A DNA stretch of 64,000 bases, from assembly GCA_027257055.1 (NCBI GenBank), contig JAPVLO010000003.1:9365501-9429500 (forward strand), in the 5' to 3' direction. Of this stretch, positions 55,680-64,000 are shown piece by piece. The position numbers and the translations under genes are program-made. The notes below the pieces were generated by a model, which did not search any database, had not been told where the DNA came from, and was given only the letters and a program-made list of their open reading frames with translations. The DNA comes from Cephalopachus bancanus (lineage: Eukaryota; Chordata; Mammalia; Primates; Tarsiidae). Every line of letters starts with the position of its first letter. Position 1 is the first letter of the stretch.

Positions 55680-56609
55680 TTATTGAGGTGGTCTGGTGGC
55701 AGCGTAGGTTCTTAGGGTTTGGATATCTGGAAAAGATTTCAATTCACCCTCACTAATGAAGCTTAGTTTGGCTGGGTAGGTTATTCTTGGTTGAAATTGT
55801 TTATCTTTTAGAACTTTGAAGATAGGGCTCCAGGTTCTCCTAGCCTGAAGGGTTTCTGTGGATAAATCTGCTGCTATTCTAATTGGTCTTCCCTGGTAGG
55901 TAGTCTGGCCTTTTTCTCTTGCTGTCTTTAGGATTTTTTCTTTTATAGCTACTCTGTTTAGGTGAATTATTATGTGTCTGGGGGTTGGTCTTCTCATTTG
56001 TTGTCTTGCAGGGGTTCTCTGAATCTCTTGTGTTTGAATTTTTTCATCCTTGATGAGATGAGGGAAGTTTTCTTGAATGATTTCATGAAATGTTTGTTCC
56101 AGTGTGGCTTCTGTTTCTCTCTCTGCCTCAGGAAGCCCAATTACTCTTAGGTTTGGTCTCTTGAAGTGATCATTCATCTCTTGCAAGTTTTGTTCTGTCT
56201 TTTTGAGCTTCTTTTCTGTGCTTTTGACAGTTTGGGTTAGTTCTGTGTTTTGGTCTTCGAGCTCTGAGATTCTTTCTTCAGCTTGGCTAATTCTGCTTTC
56301 TATGCTTATTAGTCTGTTATTCATTTCCATCATGGTATTCTTTACTGCTGTTGTTTCTGACATCAGCTCCTTCCTATTTTCCACTTGTCTCTCCTCAATT
56401 TTTTAAATTCTCTCCATTAATGTCTTGATGTCTGGGTTTGTTGCATGTGACCAATCATTCTGGAGGCTCTTCATTGTTTGTGTTTCAGAATTTGTTTTCT
56501 CAGTGTCTGATCTCCTAGGGGTCTGTGTGAGACCTATATTCTTCTTTTGGTTTTTCTTCATTTGTGCGGTTTTTCCCCCCTCCCTATTTTTTCCTTCCTT
56601 CCATGTCAC
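55680..56609 (-). pseudogene. L1 ORF1 (RNA-binding chaperone), broken by one stop
   Basis: ORF1 makes the trimeric coiled-coil RNA-binding protein of the L1 particle. About 310 codons are aligned in one frame. A TAA at 56403-56405 splits it into 68 and 234 codons. The longer piece has a heptad-like coiled coil (ISQAEERISELEDQ, TEKKLKKTEQNLQEM), then the RRM-like part (RPNLRVIGLPE) and C-terminal domain (QARRTWSPIFKVLK, YPAKLSFISEGE). It stops at TRPPQ, earlier than in human L1. The first codon shown is GTG; the original ATG probably lies slightly upstream in another frame because of an indel. Confidence 0.93.
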
Positions 56610-56639
56610 CGTCTTCTTTAATTCTGTTATTCAGGAGTA

Positions 56640-57905
56640 AAGGGATTGGTTTTACTTGTTTGTTCAATCTCCTATTCTTTATGTATGCCCTCTTACTTTG
56701 TTCAATTCTGGAGTTGCACTGTAGTTTGGGAGTGGTCCTTTTTGCAGTTTTGAGATTTACTTAAGGGGGGAGCTGTGATTCAAAATCTATCTGCAGGTCC
56801 TGGTATTCGCTGACAGGTGTGTGGATAATCTGGAACACACTTCCCACTGCCTTGGAATCTGTCCGTGCAGTGGGGCTGTAGGTTTACTCCCTGAAATAAA
56901 ATGTGGTTAGCAGAGGGAAGAGAATGGAGCAGACAGTGGGTTGAAGAGGGGGTGGAGAGATAAAGGAGTAAGAGGGGGAAACAAACATATGCCAACAAAT
57001 GGAGAGAGAGACCTATACTGAAACTGATAAAAACAATAGACCACAGGTACAGACAAACCAACTCCCATACAAAAAAAAAACATATAGTGATGCTAACATA
57101 CAAGATAACCAACCACCTTATTGGTGTGCTGTTCCTCTATACAAAGATATGGTTTACAGAGAGAAGAAAAGAGAAGAAAAGGAAGAGGGGGAAAAAAGAA
57201 CAATACAGTAGGAATAGAATTAAGTCATTAAACTAACAGAATCAATGAAGCACACTCTGAGACTTTTCGTTTAAGTCCAATGTCCTTTCAGTTCTTATTT
57301 CTAGCCTTCTTTTCAAGCTGGTAAATTAGTTTGCAGTTGGGGTCAGTTGCCCCTGGTCTGCTGTGAAGGACAGTTCAGATCACCCTCCATTCATCACTCT
57401 GGCCTGTCTTTTTCAAGCTTGTTTCTCCCGTTTCGTTGTTGTTACTTTGAAATGCCAGCAGGTGGTGCTAATTCAGCTGTTCATCCCAGAGGAGGTGGGG
57501 TCGGACAGGAACCGGCAGAGACTGGAGATGGTGCCTGCCTCAGGGCACAGGCAGGAGACTCACTGCAGGCAGGACATCTCAGTTGCAGGAGAGGTAGTAG
57601 CGATCCCAGCAGATCTTCCCTGAAGGGGCTTCAAGGACTGAAGTCGTGGATCGCCTCCGGCCTGGGTGGTGTGATGTGCTATCGGCGGTGGCAGCAGTGG
57701 CAGCAGCGGCAGTGTCTGTCCTGCAGTGGTTGTCCAGTCCGCCGCGATGCCCCAGCGGTGGCAACGGCCGAGCTCCAAATGAAGAGCAGGCTGCGATGTT
57801 GGGGTCCACAGCCCCCGGGGTGAGAGCCAGAAACCCACTGCAGTTCTCCTTTGCAGAGGGTTTCACAGACCAGGTTGCCCTGTCGCCATCTTGCCAGAAG
57901 TCACG
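56640..57905 (-). promoter_or_regulatory. L1 5' UTR / internal promoter
   Basis: About 1.27 kb upstream of ORF1. The outer 450 bp (57450-57905) are GC- and CpG-rich compared with the rest of the window. At 57886-57894 the minus strand reads CAAGATGGCG, the YY1-type motif that sits at the start of primate L1. The inner half is AG-rich. Promoter activity is inferred from family knowledge. Confidence 0.7.
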
Positions 57906-58207
57906 ACATAAGTACTTTTAAGAAAAAATAATTGAATGAGAATTATTACTGTCTTTACAATGCATGAAATGGAGATGGGGAAGCAAATAGCAAAAACATT
58001 TTGGGAAGTTATTGAAGCCTGACATGGAAATTCTAATTCTCAGAACTCAGCCATAAGAAATAAATAATAAGAAATGCAGAGAGAAATTACAAAGGTACTT
58101 CTCATGGTACGTCATAAAAATAGTGGAAATAACAGGGTAACCATTAAGTAAATGATGATGTGTCTATATGATGAACTGCTACAACAACCATGAAAAATGA
58201 AACTTTA

Positions 58208-58285
58208 GGGGCAACCCCTTTGGGTCCCCTCCCACTGTGGGAGCTTTTCTGTCCTCTCAATAAATCCTGCTTTCTCAAAAAGAGA
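58208..58285 (+). mobile_element. LTR-R mini-element, copy 2, with target duplication
   Basis: The 69-bp body runs from GGGGCAACCCCTTTGGGTCC to AATAAATCCTGCTTTCTC, then an A-rich tail. The 16-bp flanks GAAAAATGAAACTTTA (58192-58207) and GAAAAATCATACTTTA (58286-58301) differ at two bases, an L1-type target duplication. The AATAAA lies about 13 bases before the tail, as expected for a poly(A) signal. The extra 5' G fits untemplated addition at a cap. Confidence 0.85.
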
Positions 58286-58324
58286 GAAAAATCATACTTT
58301 AAAAAAAAGTATTTATTACTTTTG

Positions 58325-58612
58325 ACTGGGTGCAGTGGCTCATACCTGTAATCCTAGCACTTTGGGAGGCAGAAACAAGAGAATTGCCTGAGCCCAAGGG
58401 TTCAAGACCAGCCTGGGCAACTTGGGGAGATGTTGCTACAGTAAATTTTTTTAAAAATTAGTCAGATGTGGTGGTGCGTGCCTGTGGTTCCAGCTACTTG
58501 GAAGGTTGAGGTAGAAGGATCACCTGAGCCCAGCAGGTCGAGGCTGCAGTGGCTGTGAGTATGCCACTGCACTCCAGCCTGGGCGACAGAATAAGACTCC
58601 AACTAAAAGAAA
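58325..58612 (+). mobile_element. Alu dimer
   Basis: Full dimer. Target duplication AAAGTATTTATTACTTTT before and AAAGTATTCATTACCTTT after (58613-58630), imperfect. It lies 40 bp from the mini-element. Confidence 0.92.
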
Positions 58613-58951
58613 AAGTATTCATTACCTTTATAATCAGAATAAAATAAGTTTTTTGAAGGATGAACTATTACTGACATAAAAAACCTTCTTGATAGTGATA
58701 TTGAAGTAAAATAAGTTATAGAACATTTCAAAATATCTATTATAGGCATTATCTACATAAACTTACAAATATACAGAAAAAAATGCTTGGAAACCACACC
58801 ACCAACAATGGTTTAGGAAGCGATATTTGGGTGGACTTTTTCTTTCTCCTAATACAATTCTAGAGTAATTTTTTTTTACAATGAGCATGTTTACCAAGAG
58901 AAAAAAACTTGTACATATACACATATATCTTTTAAAAAGTAATATTTATAC

Positions 58952-59000
58952 TTTTTTTTTTTGAGTTGGAGTCTCACTCTGTCGCCCAGACTGGAGTGCA
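58952..59000 (-). mobile_element. Truncated Alu 3' end (about 38 bp plus tail), antisense
   Basis: T11 then GAGTTGGAGTCTCACTCTGT and CGCCCAGACTGGAGTGCA. Flanks TTTATAC (58945-58951) and CTTATAC (59002-59008) are a likely target duplication. Confidence 0.85.
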
Positions 59001-59243
59001 ACTTATACATTTTTAAATATCCAGTAAAATGTTTATGAAAGGCTGAATACGAAATTACAGAAGTAATATGATCTCAACTTCAAGAAGAAAATGTACACAG
59101 GAAAAGGACTGAGAAAATGCCAGATATTAAGTGTTGCTTCTGGGTGATGGCATTGCAGATGATTCCTGCCTTATCTTTCTACATTTATCTCTGTCTTGCT
59201 GAACTTTCTACAATGAACATATATTACTTGAAAAATCAGAGAA

Positions 59244-59524
59244 GCCGGGCTCGGTGGCTCAGCCTGTAATCCCGCATCTTTGGGAGGCTGAGGTGAGTGG
59301 ATTGCCTGAGCCCGTGGGTTCAAGACTCGCCTGGGCAGCAAGACCTCATCTCTACAATAAATCAAAACATCAGCCGGGCGTGGTAGCGCATGCCTGTAAT
59401 TCCAGCTACTCAGAAGGCTGAGGCGGACGGATCGCCGGAGCCCAGCAGGCGAGACTGCGGTGGCCGGGAACGACCACTGCACTCCAGTCTGGGCAACTGA
59501 GTGAGACTCCAACTCAAAAAAAAA
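59244..59524 (+). mobile_element. Alu dimer, young tarsier-type
   Basis: Perfect 13-bp duplication AAAAATCAGAGAA (59231-59243 and 59525-59537). CpG-rich; starts GCCGGGCTCGGTGGCTCAGC. Confidence 0.95.
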
Positions 59525-59636
59525 AAAAATCAGAGAAAATTTTAAAGTAAAAATTTGTGTAAACAACCTTCTAAAGGAAAAGTATATTGTTACAGCCCTA
59601 CCGATCCATATTTCCCTTTAGATCTGTCTCTTTCTG

Positions 59637-59719
<83 letters not shown>
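59637..59719. repeat. Compound (CT)n(CA)n microsatellite
   Basis: About 18 CT units pass into about 24 CA units without interruption. Confidence 0.98.
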
Positions 59720-59720
<1 letters not shown>

Positions 59721-60165
59721 GTACATGGCAACAACATTGACTTAGTGACTTCTACTATGAAACTCTACTAGGTCTTTTACTTCTGTTCCACACTTCCTGG
59801 CCTCCTTCCCTCACCACTCACCAAAATCTTATGTCATTTGCACTCAGGTATATATTACCTGCAAACTATAGAAAGAATAAATTACTGAAGTCCTTACCAT
59901 TGCCTACAAGATACACATAAACTGCACATCCTCCTAACTCTCTGCACACATACCTCTCTGATCTCATCCCTCACCTCTCTCTCCGTCACTCTTACATTAT
60001 TTTCTTCATGTCTCCACTCAAATTTCATCTTATCAGAGACACTTAACTTTAGCTTTCACCAACTTGGTTTGGAAACCAAGTGTAACTACATTAGGCTGTA
60101 TATATACATTTGACTATAGTCTAAAATATGCTTTATTAAATTTGAATGAAATAATAAAATCAAAA
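59720..60165. other. Unassigned sequence
   Basis: No repeat or gene was recognised. Confidence 0.4.
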
Positions 60166-60169
60166 ATCA

Positions 60170-60700
60170 TGTGGTAGGCCACTTCCAGGACCTCCTGATA
60201 CTTACATCCTTGGATAGTCTTCTCCCCCACCAGATAGGGCTGACCTGTTAACCAATAGGATACTGCAGAAATGACAGAATGTGGCTGCCAAGACTTGAGC
60301 ATAAAAGGCATTAAGGCTTCTTCTGCCTTGTTCCCTTAGATCACTCACTCTGGGGGAGGCAACCACCATGTCAGAAGAACACTCAAGGAGCCCTACAGAG
60401 AGACTCATGTGGTGAGGAACTGAGACTTCCTATCACAACATCAGCTTGTCATTCATGTGTGTAAGCTACCTTGGAAGCAAATTGTCCAGCCCCAGTCAAG
60501 TCTTTGTATGACTACAGTCCTGGCCAACATTTTGACTTGATTTTATGGTGACCTTGAGCCAGAACCACACAGCTAAGTCTCTCCCAAATTCTTGACCTAC
60601 AGAGACTATGATAGACAATAAATTATTATTGTGGTTTAAGCCACTGAGTCTGGGGAGGGGGTGGGTAACTTGTTACACAGCAAATTAAAACACTCACTAG
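60170..60700 (+). mobile_element. MLT1 solo LTR, nearly complete
   Basis: ATCACTCACTCTGGGGGAGG, CACCATGTCAGAAGAACACT, GTGGTGAGGAACTGAGACTT, GAGCCAGAACCACACAGCTA and TTAAGCCACTGAGTCTGGG then GTAACTTGTTACACAGCAAA are in MLT1 order. An AGCATAAAAGGCATTAAGG at 60298 fits the TATA region. Confidence 0.87.
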
Positions 60701-60704
60701 CAAC

Positions 60705-61378
60705 TCTTAAGCCCTTTTAACTCATGTAACTCTAATTCCTTTTCGTGATCCACCCATCTACACAAATCCATTCAAAAACAGGCAAAGAAGCAGGCCGCTA
60801 TACTAGAATTTTTCCAAAGTACCATTCTACACTTCTGGTCCACCCTTCCTTGATTTTCCTACTTCCCTACGTCTCTAAAGCCCATCTGTCTCTACATACC
60901 AGTGAAGGATACACAGTCCTATTATACTCTTTCAATAGATTTGGACAGATTTCAGCCTGCACCCTTTTCCATGATTCTGTTATGCTCCACCTAGAATCTT
61001 GCCCTAAAACCTCAGGAGGAAACGTCTCTCACTTCTGCTCCTATTCCCACATGGGGACCTGGGTTTAGGCAAGTTATACCTTCCCTGCCCTGCATGGGGA
61101 GAGGGATGAAACAATTTACATCTGAAATTTGTCTGAACAAGTCTCCCTCAGTCTACTTGGTGAGTTGGATTTTACAACCCAGACTTCTACTATGATAGCA
61201 TCCCCATTTCCAAAAGAAGTAATGATCTCCAGGTGGAGAGAGTCAGTCTTGTCTTTTGACTGTTTCATTACCACTGTTCTTCAGTTCTCTCAACACCTTT
61301 CTGCTGCCATCAACTAGCTCAAATTCTACCAAGAAACATTCTCAGTACGTATAGTATGAGCCACAATCTCAAGAGACA
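60705..61378. other. Unassigned sequence
   Basis: No gene or repeat was recognised. A 107-codon frame at 60745-61068 has no domain signal. Confidence 0.45.
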
Positions 61379-61380
61379 GC

Positions 61381-61880
61381 ATGTATGATGTGCGACTCTG
61401 TACATACGCTGTGTGTGTCCATATGTCCCTGTGTATATGTATGTTTGTACATCTGTATGTGTTTTTTGTGTGTAATTGTTTATGTGTTGTGTATATCTAT
61501 TTGTATACCTATGTGTGCTGCATACATGTGTGTATATCTATGTATTGTATGTATATGTATGTCATGTGTGCACACATGCAGTATATATCTGTGTTGTACG
61601 TCTATATATTTTTTTTTTTTTGAGAAAGCAGGATTTATTCAGAGGACAGAAAAGCTCCCATAGTGGAAGGGGACCCGAAGGGGTTGCCTATCTGTATTTT
61701 TATGTATTTTTGTGTGTGTCTGATGTGCGTGTGTGTCTGTATGCTGTGTATATCTATATTATGTTGTGTGTGTCTCTGTGTTTGTATATATGTAGTAGGT
61801 TGCATGTGTCTATCTGTCTGATGTGTGTGTCTGGATGTATGTCATGTATATTCAGCTGATGTGTTTGTGTTTGTGCATGC
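61381..61880. repeat. Degenerate (TG/TATG)n low-complexity tract
   Basis: About 500 bp of TGTG, TATG and TCTG words without a fixed period. Stop codons are rare on the plus strand, which creates three overlapping Cys/Val/Tyr-rich frames of no coding value. The LTR-R mini-element copy 3 interrupts it. Confidence 0.9.
61609..61688 (-). mobile_element. LTR-R mini-element, copy 3
   Basis: On the minus strand the 67-bp body starts GGCAACCCCTTCGGGTCC and ends AATAAATCCTGCTTTCTC before a tail of about 12 A. It differs from the other copies at about four positions. It sits inside the TG tract; possible target words TCTATATATTTTT and TCTGTATTTTTAT are only loosely alike. Confidence 0.8.
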
Positions 61881-61884
61881 ATTC

Positions 61885-63345
61885 AACTTCACTGTCCTGG
61901 GATTCCCAATTTCCCTTCATAAGAACACTATGAGTACAACTGATTCTTCATTTCCATTAGGTGTGCCACAGTTACATAAGATCCTAGCATTAGGAAAGCA
62001 GGATGAAAGGTACACAAGAATTCTTCTGTAAATCTAATATGCTTGAAAATAAAAGTTTTTAAAAACCTGCTTCGCAGATTAGCCAAAAAGTCAATCTTCC
62101 CCTTTCTTAGGTCTAAAACTTCCCAGGGATCCTTAACTTTTGTCCGAAGGCACCATCCTGATTGTAATTTCCTCTCCAGTGGAGTTGGAGTCAGGCCTGA
62201 TGGCTTCACAACCACAGCCCAGATGGACAACCCTCTAACTTGCCAAATTGGCATTCCTATTTGCTAAACCTACAGGATGATCGCCAGTGATCCAGATTCC
62301 CTTCCAGAATTGTGTCCTAAAACATTTAAAAGCAGATAAAAATAAAAGAGAATTCTTAGAAAAAGACAGAGGAAAGAAGGAACAATTGAAAGGCCAGTGG
62401 CAAAATTAAGCAGAACTATTTTTTAAGGGTCCAGAGGAGAGGAGATAGGACCTGCCTTACTTTATTCTCCAGATTTAGGGTGGGCTAAGGGAAGGGCCCA
62501 GAAGAGAAGGAGCAGAAAACTGCCTGCTTGGCATGAACTTGAGACTTAGGTATTCAAATCCTCCCTAAGACCATGTGTGTTGCTATAGGATCCATGTTAT
62601 ACAGATGGTTATTTTGGTTTAAATATTCTTCCCCATCCACCTCTCCTTACAAATCAATTAAGACTTCTTTGGGCAGGTGTGGATCTGCCCTGCCCTGCTA
62701 GGCTGGAAACAAAGTGTAAAGCTCCTGGGGGAAGTGAGATTTGTCCTTGCTCTCAGTTCACTTAGCAACCTGTTGATGAGCTTATAATTACCAGAACTGT
62801 GTGCTACACAATGAATATTCTTGGGGATTTTAATGATCGAAGTGAATGAACATACTTCAACATTTGGAAACGTGCTTGAGAAGAATAATTGCTTTAAAGT
62901 GTTTCATAAATTGTTGCTAGGAGACCACATCAAGATTGGCCTTTTTACTTACAACTTGAAGTTCAACTGGCAGGAAATTCTCCCATTCAAAATATAGATA
63001 AGCAAATAGAACAATTCAAAAAATGAATAATGAAAGGCAAAACCTACCAGCTGTCAGAGAAAAATCTTCTGCCCAAAACAAAATGGAGAACAAGAGACAA
63101 GACAATGTTGATAGCATTTATGGATTTGCATCTCAGTTCTCACTAGTTACGTGTGCTTGGTCAATTCTTTATATATCTTTTATTCTCAGTTTTCTCATCT
63201 GGAAAATGGAGATATCATGAGCTCACTCACAAAATTAGAGATAACAAACATGTGGATGCACCCAGCAATAATGCTCAATATTTTATTTATTTAATTATTT
63301 ATACACACTTATTCCAAGGGGTTTTGAGATCACCTGCAAAAATTT
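61885..63345. other. Unassigned sequence
   Basis: About 1.4 kb without recognised repeats or genes. Short overlapping frames on both strands at 61928-62267 exclude each other. Confidence 0.5.
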
Positions 63346-64000
63346 TTCCTGTCTTAGTTTGTGTTTCCCCCAATGTAGGCTCTGATGCAGGAAATTGGGT
63401 ATAGGTGGCTTATTTGGGAAGTGATCCCAGTAAACTCAAGTGAAATAGGGAAGAAAGGGAGATTGAAAAGGGAGAAAAGTCTATATAAGTTGCATCGATG
63501 GGCAGGGAAGTCCACTATGGGTCACTCCTGCAAGAAATCCTTTGAAAGACCATGGAGGACACACCCTAGAATTGTCCTGCCAAGAAATGGGGAAGTTGAG
63601 GAATGTGCCTACTGACTCTCATTTCTCAGGTTGCCCCTGGAAGCTCCTCCACAATGCCCTGAGCAGTCTAGTAATTTCTGGGGAAACAGAGCCAACCCCC
63701 CAGGAGAGAAACAGGGAGCCACAGGCACATGAGGTGGGTGGCACCTGCAGGTATGCCTAGGAACTGACCCATTCAAGCTGCATGTAAACTCAAAAGTGGG
63801 CCAGAGTGATACAGGGTTTTGCATTAATGGAATCTGCTACACTTAGGACTCAACAAGGTAAAATTAGTTAATAAAGAAATTGAGGTCAAATAAAAAAAAA
63901 TACTATGTAAATGTTGCTGATTCTTAAAAAAAAAGTTATTTTGTAGAAAACCTGGCTATAATGACAGATAACATTTCTTTTTTCTGTTTTCTAGACTTCC
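63346..64000. other. Unassigned sequence, possible antisense old LTR at 63350-63840
   Basis: CTTAGTTTGTGTTTCCCCCA then GATGCAGGAAATTGGGTATA has the flavour of an antisense ERVL-type LTR end, but I cannot place it in a family. Frames of 60-83 codons overlap on both strands. Confidence 0.35.

Larger units (their letters stand above)
51569..57905 (-). mobile_element. Nearly full-length L1, antisense, inactivated
   Basis: About 6.3 kb. In element order: a GC-rich 5' UTR with an AAGATGGCG motif near its start (57886-57894), ORF1, a spacer of about 90 bp, ORF2, a short 3' UTR with a polypurine run (C8 on the plus strand near 51718-51725) and an A11 tail (T-run 51569-51579). It is the only copy here holding both frames. 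Several frameshifts and a premature stop make it non-autonomous now. A clear target duplication was not found, so one end may be eroded. Confidence 0.95.
57950..59235 (+). mobile_element. Old L1 3' region(s), interrupted three times
   Basis: ORF2-tail text (58140-58207, TGTCTATATGATGAACTGCT), more 3' text (58613-58950, with TTTTACAATGAGCATGTTTA) and a further 3' end (59001-59235, TCTACAATGAACATATATTA) are present. There are two 3'-terminal patterns, so two L1M copies may be joined. Insertions are the LTR-R mini-element, an Alu and a truncated Alu. Confidence 0.6.

Noticed and set aside
61381..61859. Cys/Val/Tyr-rich frames of 80-127 codons
   Set aside because: They are translations of a TG/TATG low-complexity tract open in several frames at once.

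Overview
The window is primate genomic DNA made almost entirely of interspersed repeats. I found no host protein-coding gene, tRNA, rRNA or CRISPR array that I can support. There are more than thirty 7SL-derived Alu copies or fragments. The youngest share a distinctive set of features: a left arm reading GGCTCAGCCTGTAATCC, an ACAATAAATCAAAA linker, a right arm with CTACTTGGAAGGCTGAGGCG, and a CTCCAACTC 3' end. None has the AluS/AluY left arm of monkeys and apes, and none has the lemur or loris Alu types. Together with an L1 whose 3' end differs from anthropoid L1, this points to a tarsier (Carlito/Tarsius). That assignment is an inference by elimination.

Layout. 0-15 kb: unassigned sequence with an Alu right arm, an MLT1 LTR, a complete Tigger-like DNA element, old L1 ends, MIR and L2 pieces and several older Alus. 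15-23 kb: a young L1 3' half carrying an Alu, hAT elements (MER5 type and a CAGGGGTCGGCAAAC-like type), a CA microsatellite, and an antisense old L1 invaded by a short young L1. 23-31 kb: an old L1/HAL1 body interrupted by an MST LTR and an MLT2 LTR, a 140-bp tandem duplication, a piggyBac-like element with paired hairpins, and a three-level nest (MLT2, then MSTA, then Alu). 31-51 kb: Alu-dense DNA with MIR, L2, MaLR LTRs, a strong CTCF-like site and an Alu rearranged by a fold-back. 51.6-57.9 kb: a nearly full-length antisense L1 with 5' UTR, ORF1 and ORF2, all inactivated. 58-64 kb: more old L1 and Alu, an MLT1 LTR, large microsatellites and unassigned sequence.

The best candidate for something undescribed is a 67-69 bp SINE-like unit present three times (42761-42840, 58208-58285, 61609-61688). 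All copies share almost the same 5' and 3' ends and carry a poly(A) tail. One copy has a clear 16-bp target-site duplication. The unit looks like the R region (cap site to poly(A) site) of a gammaretroviral-type LTR, so it may be an L1-mobilised retrocopy family of a very short LTR transcript.

The mobile parts depend on one another. The L1 machinery, represented by the dead copy at 51.6-57.9 kb, is the expected source of the Alu and mini-element insertions, which show A-tails and target duplications of the L1 type. The MaLR and MLT2 LTRs and the DNA transposons are old passengers.
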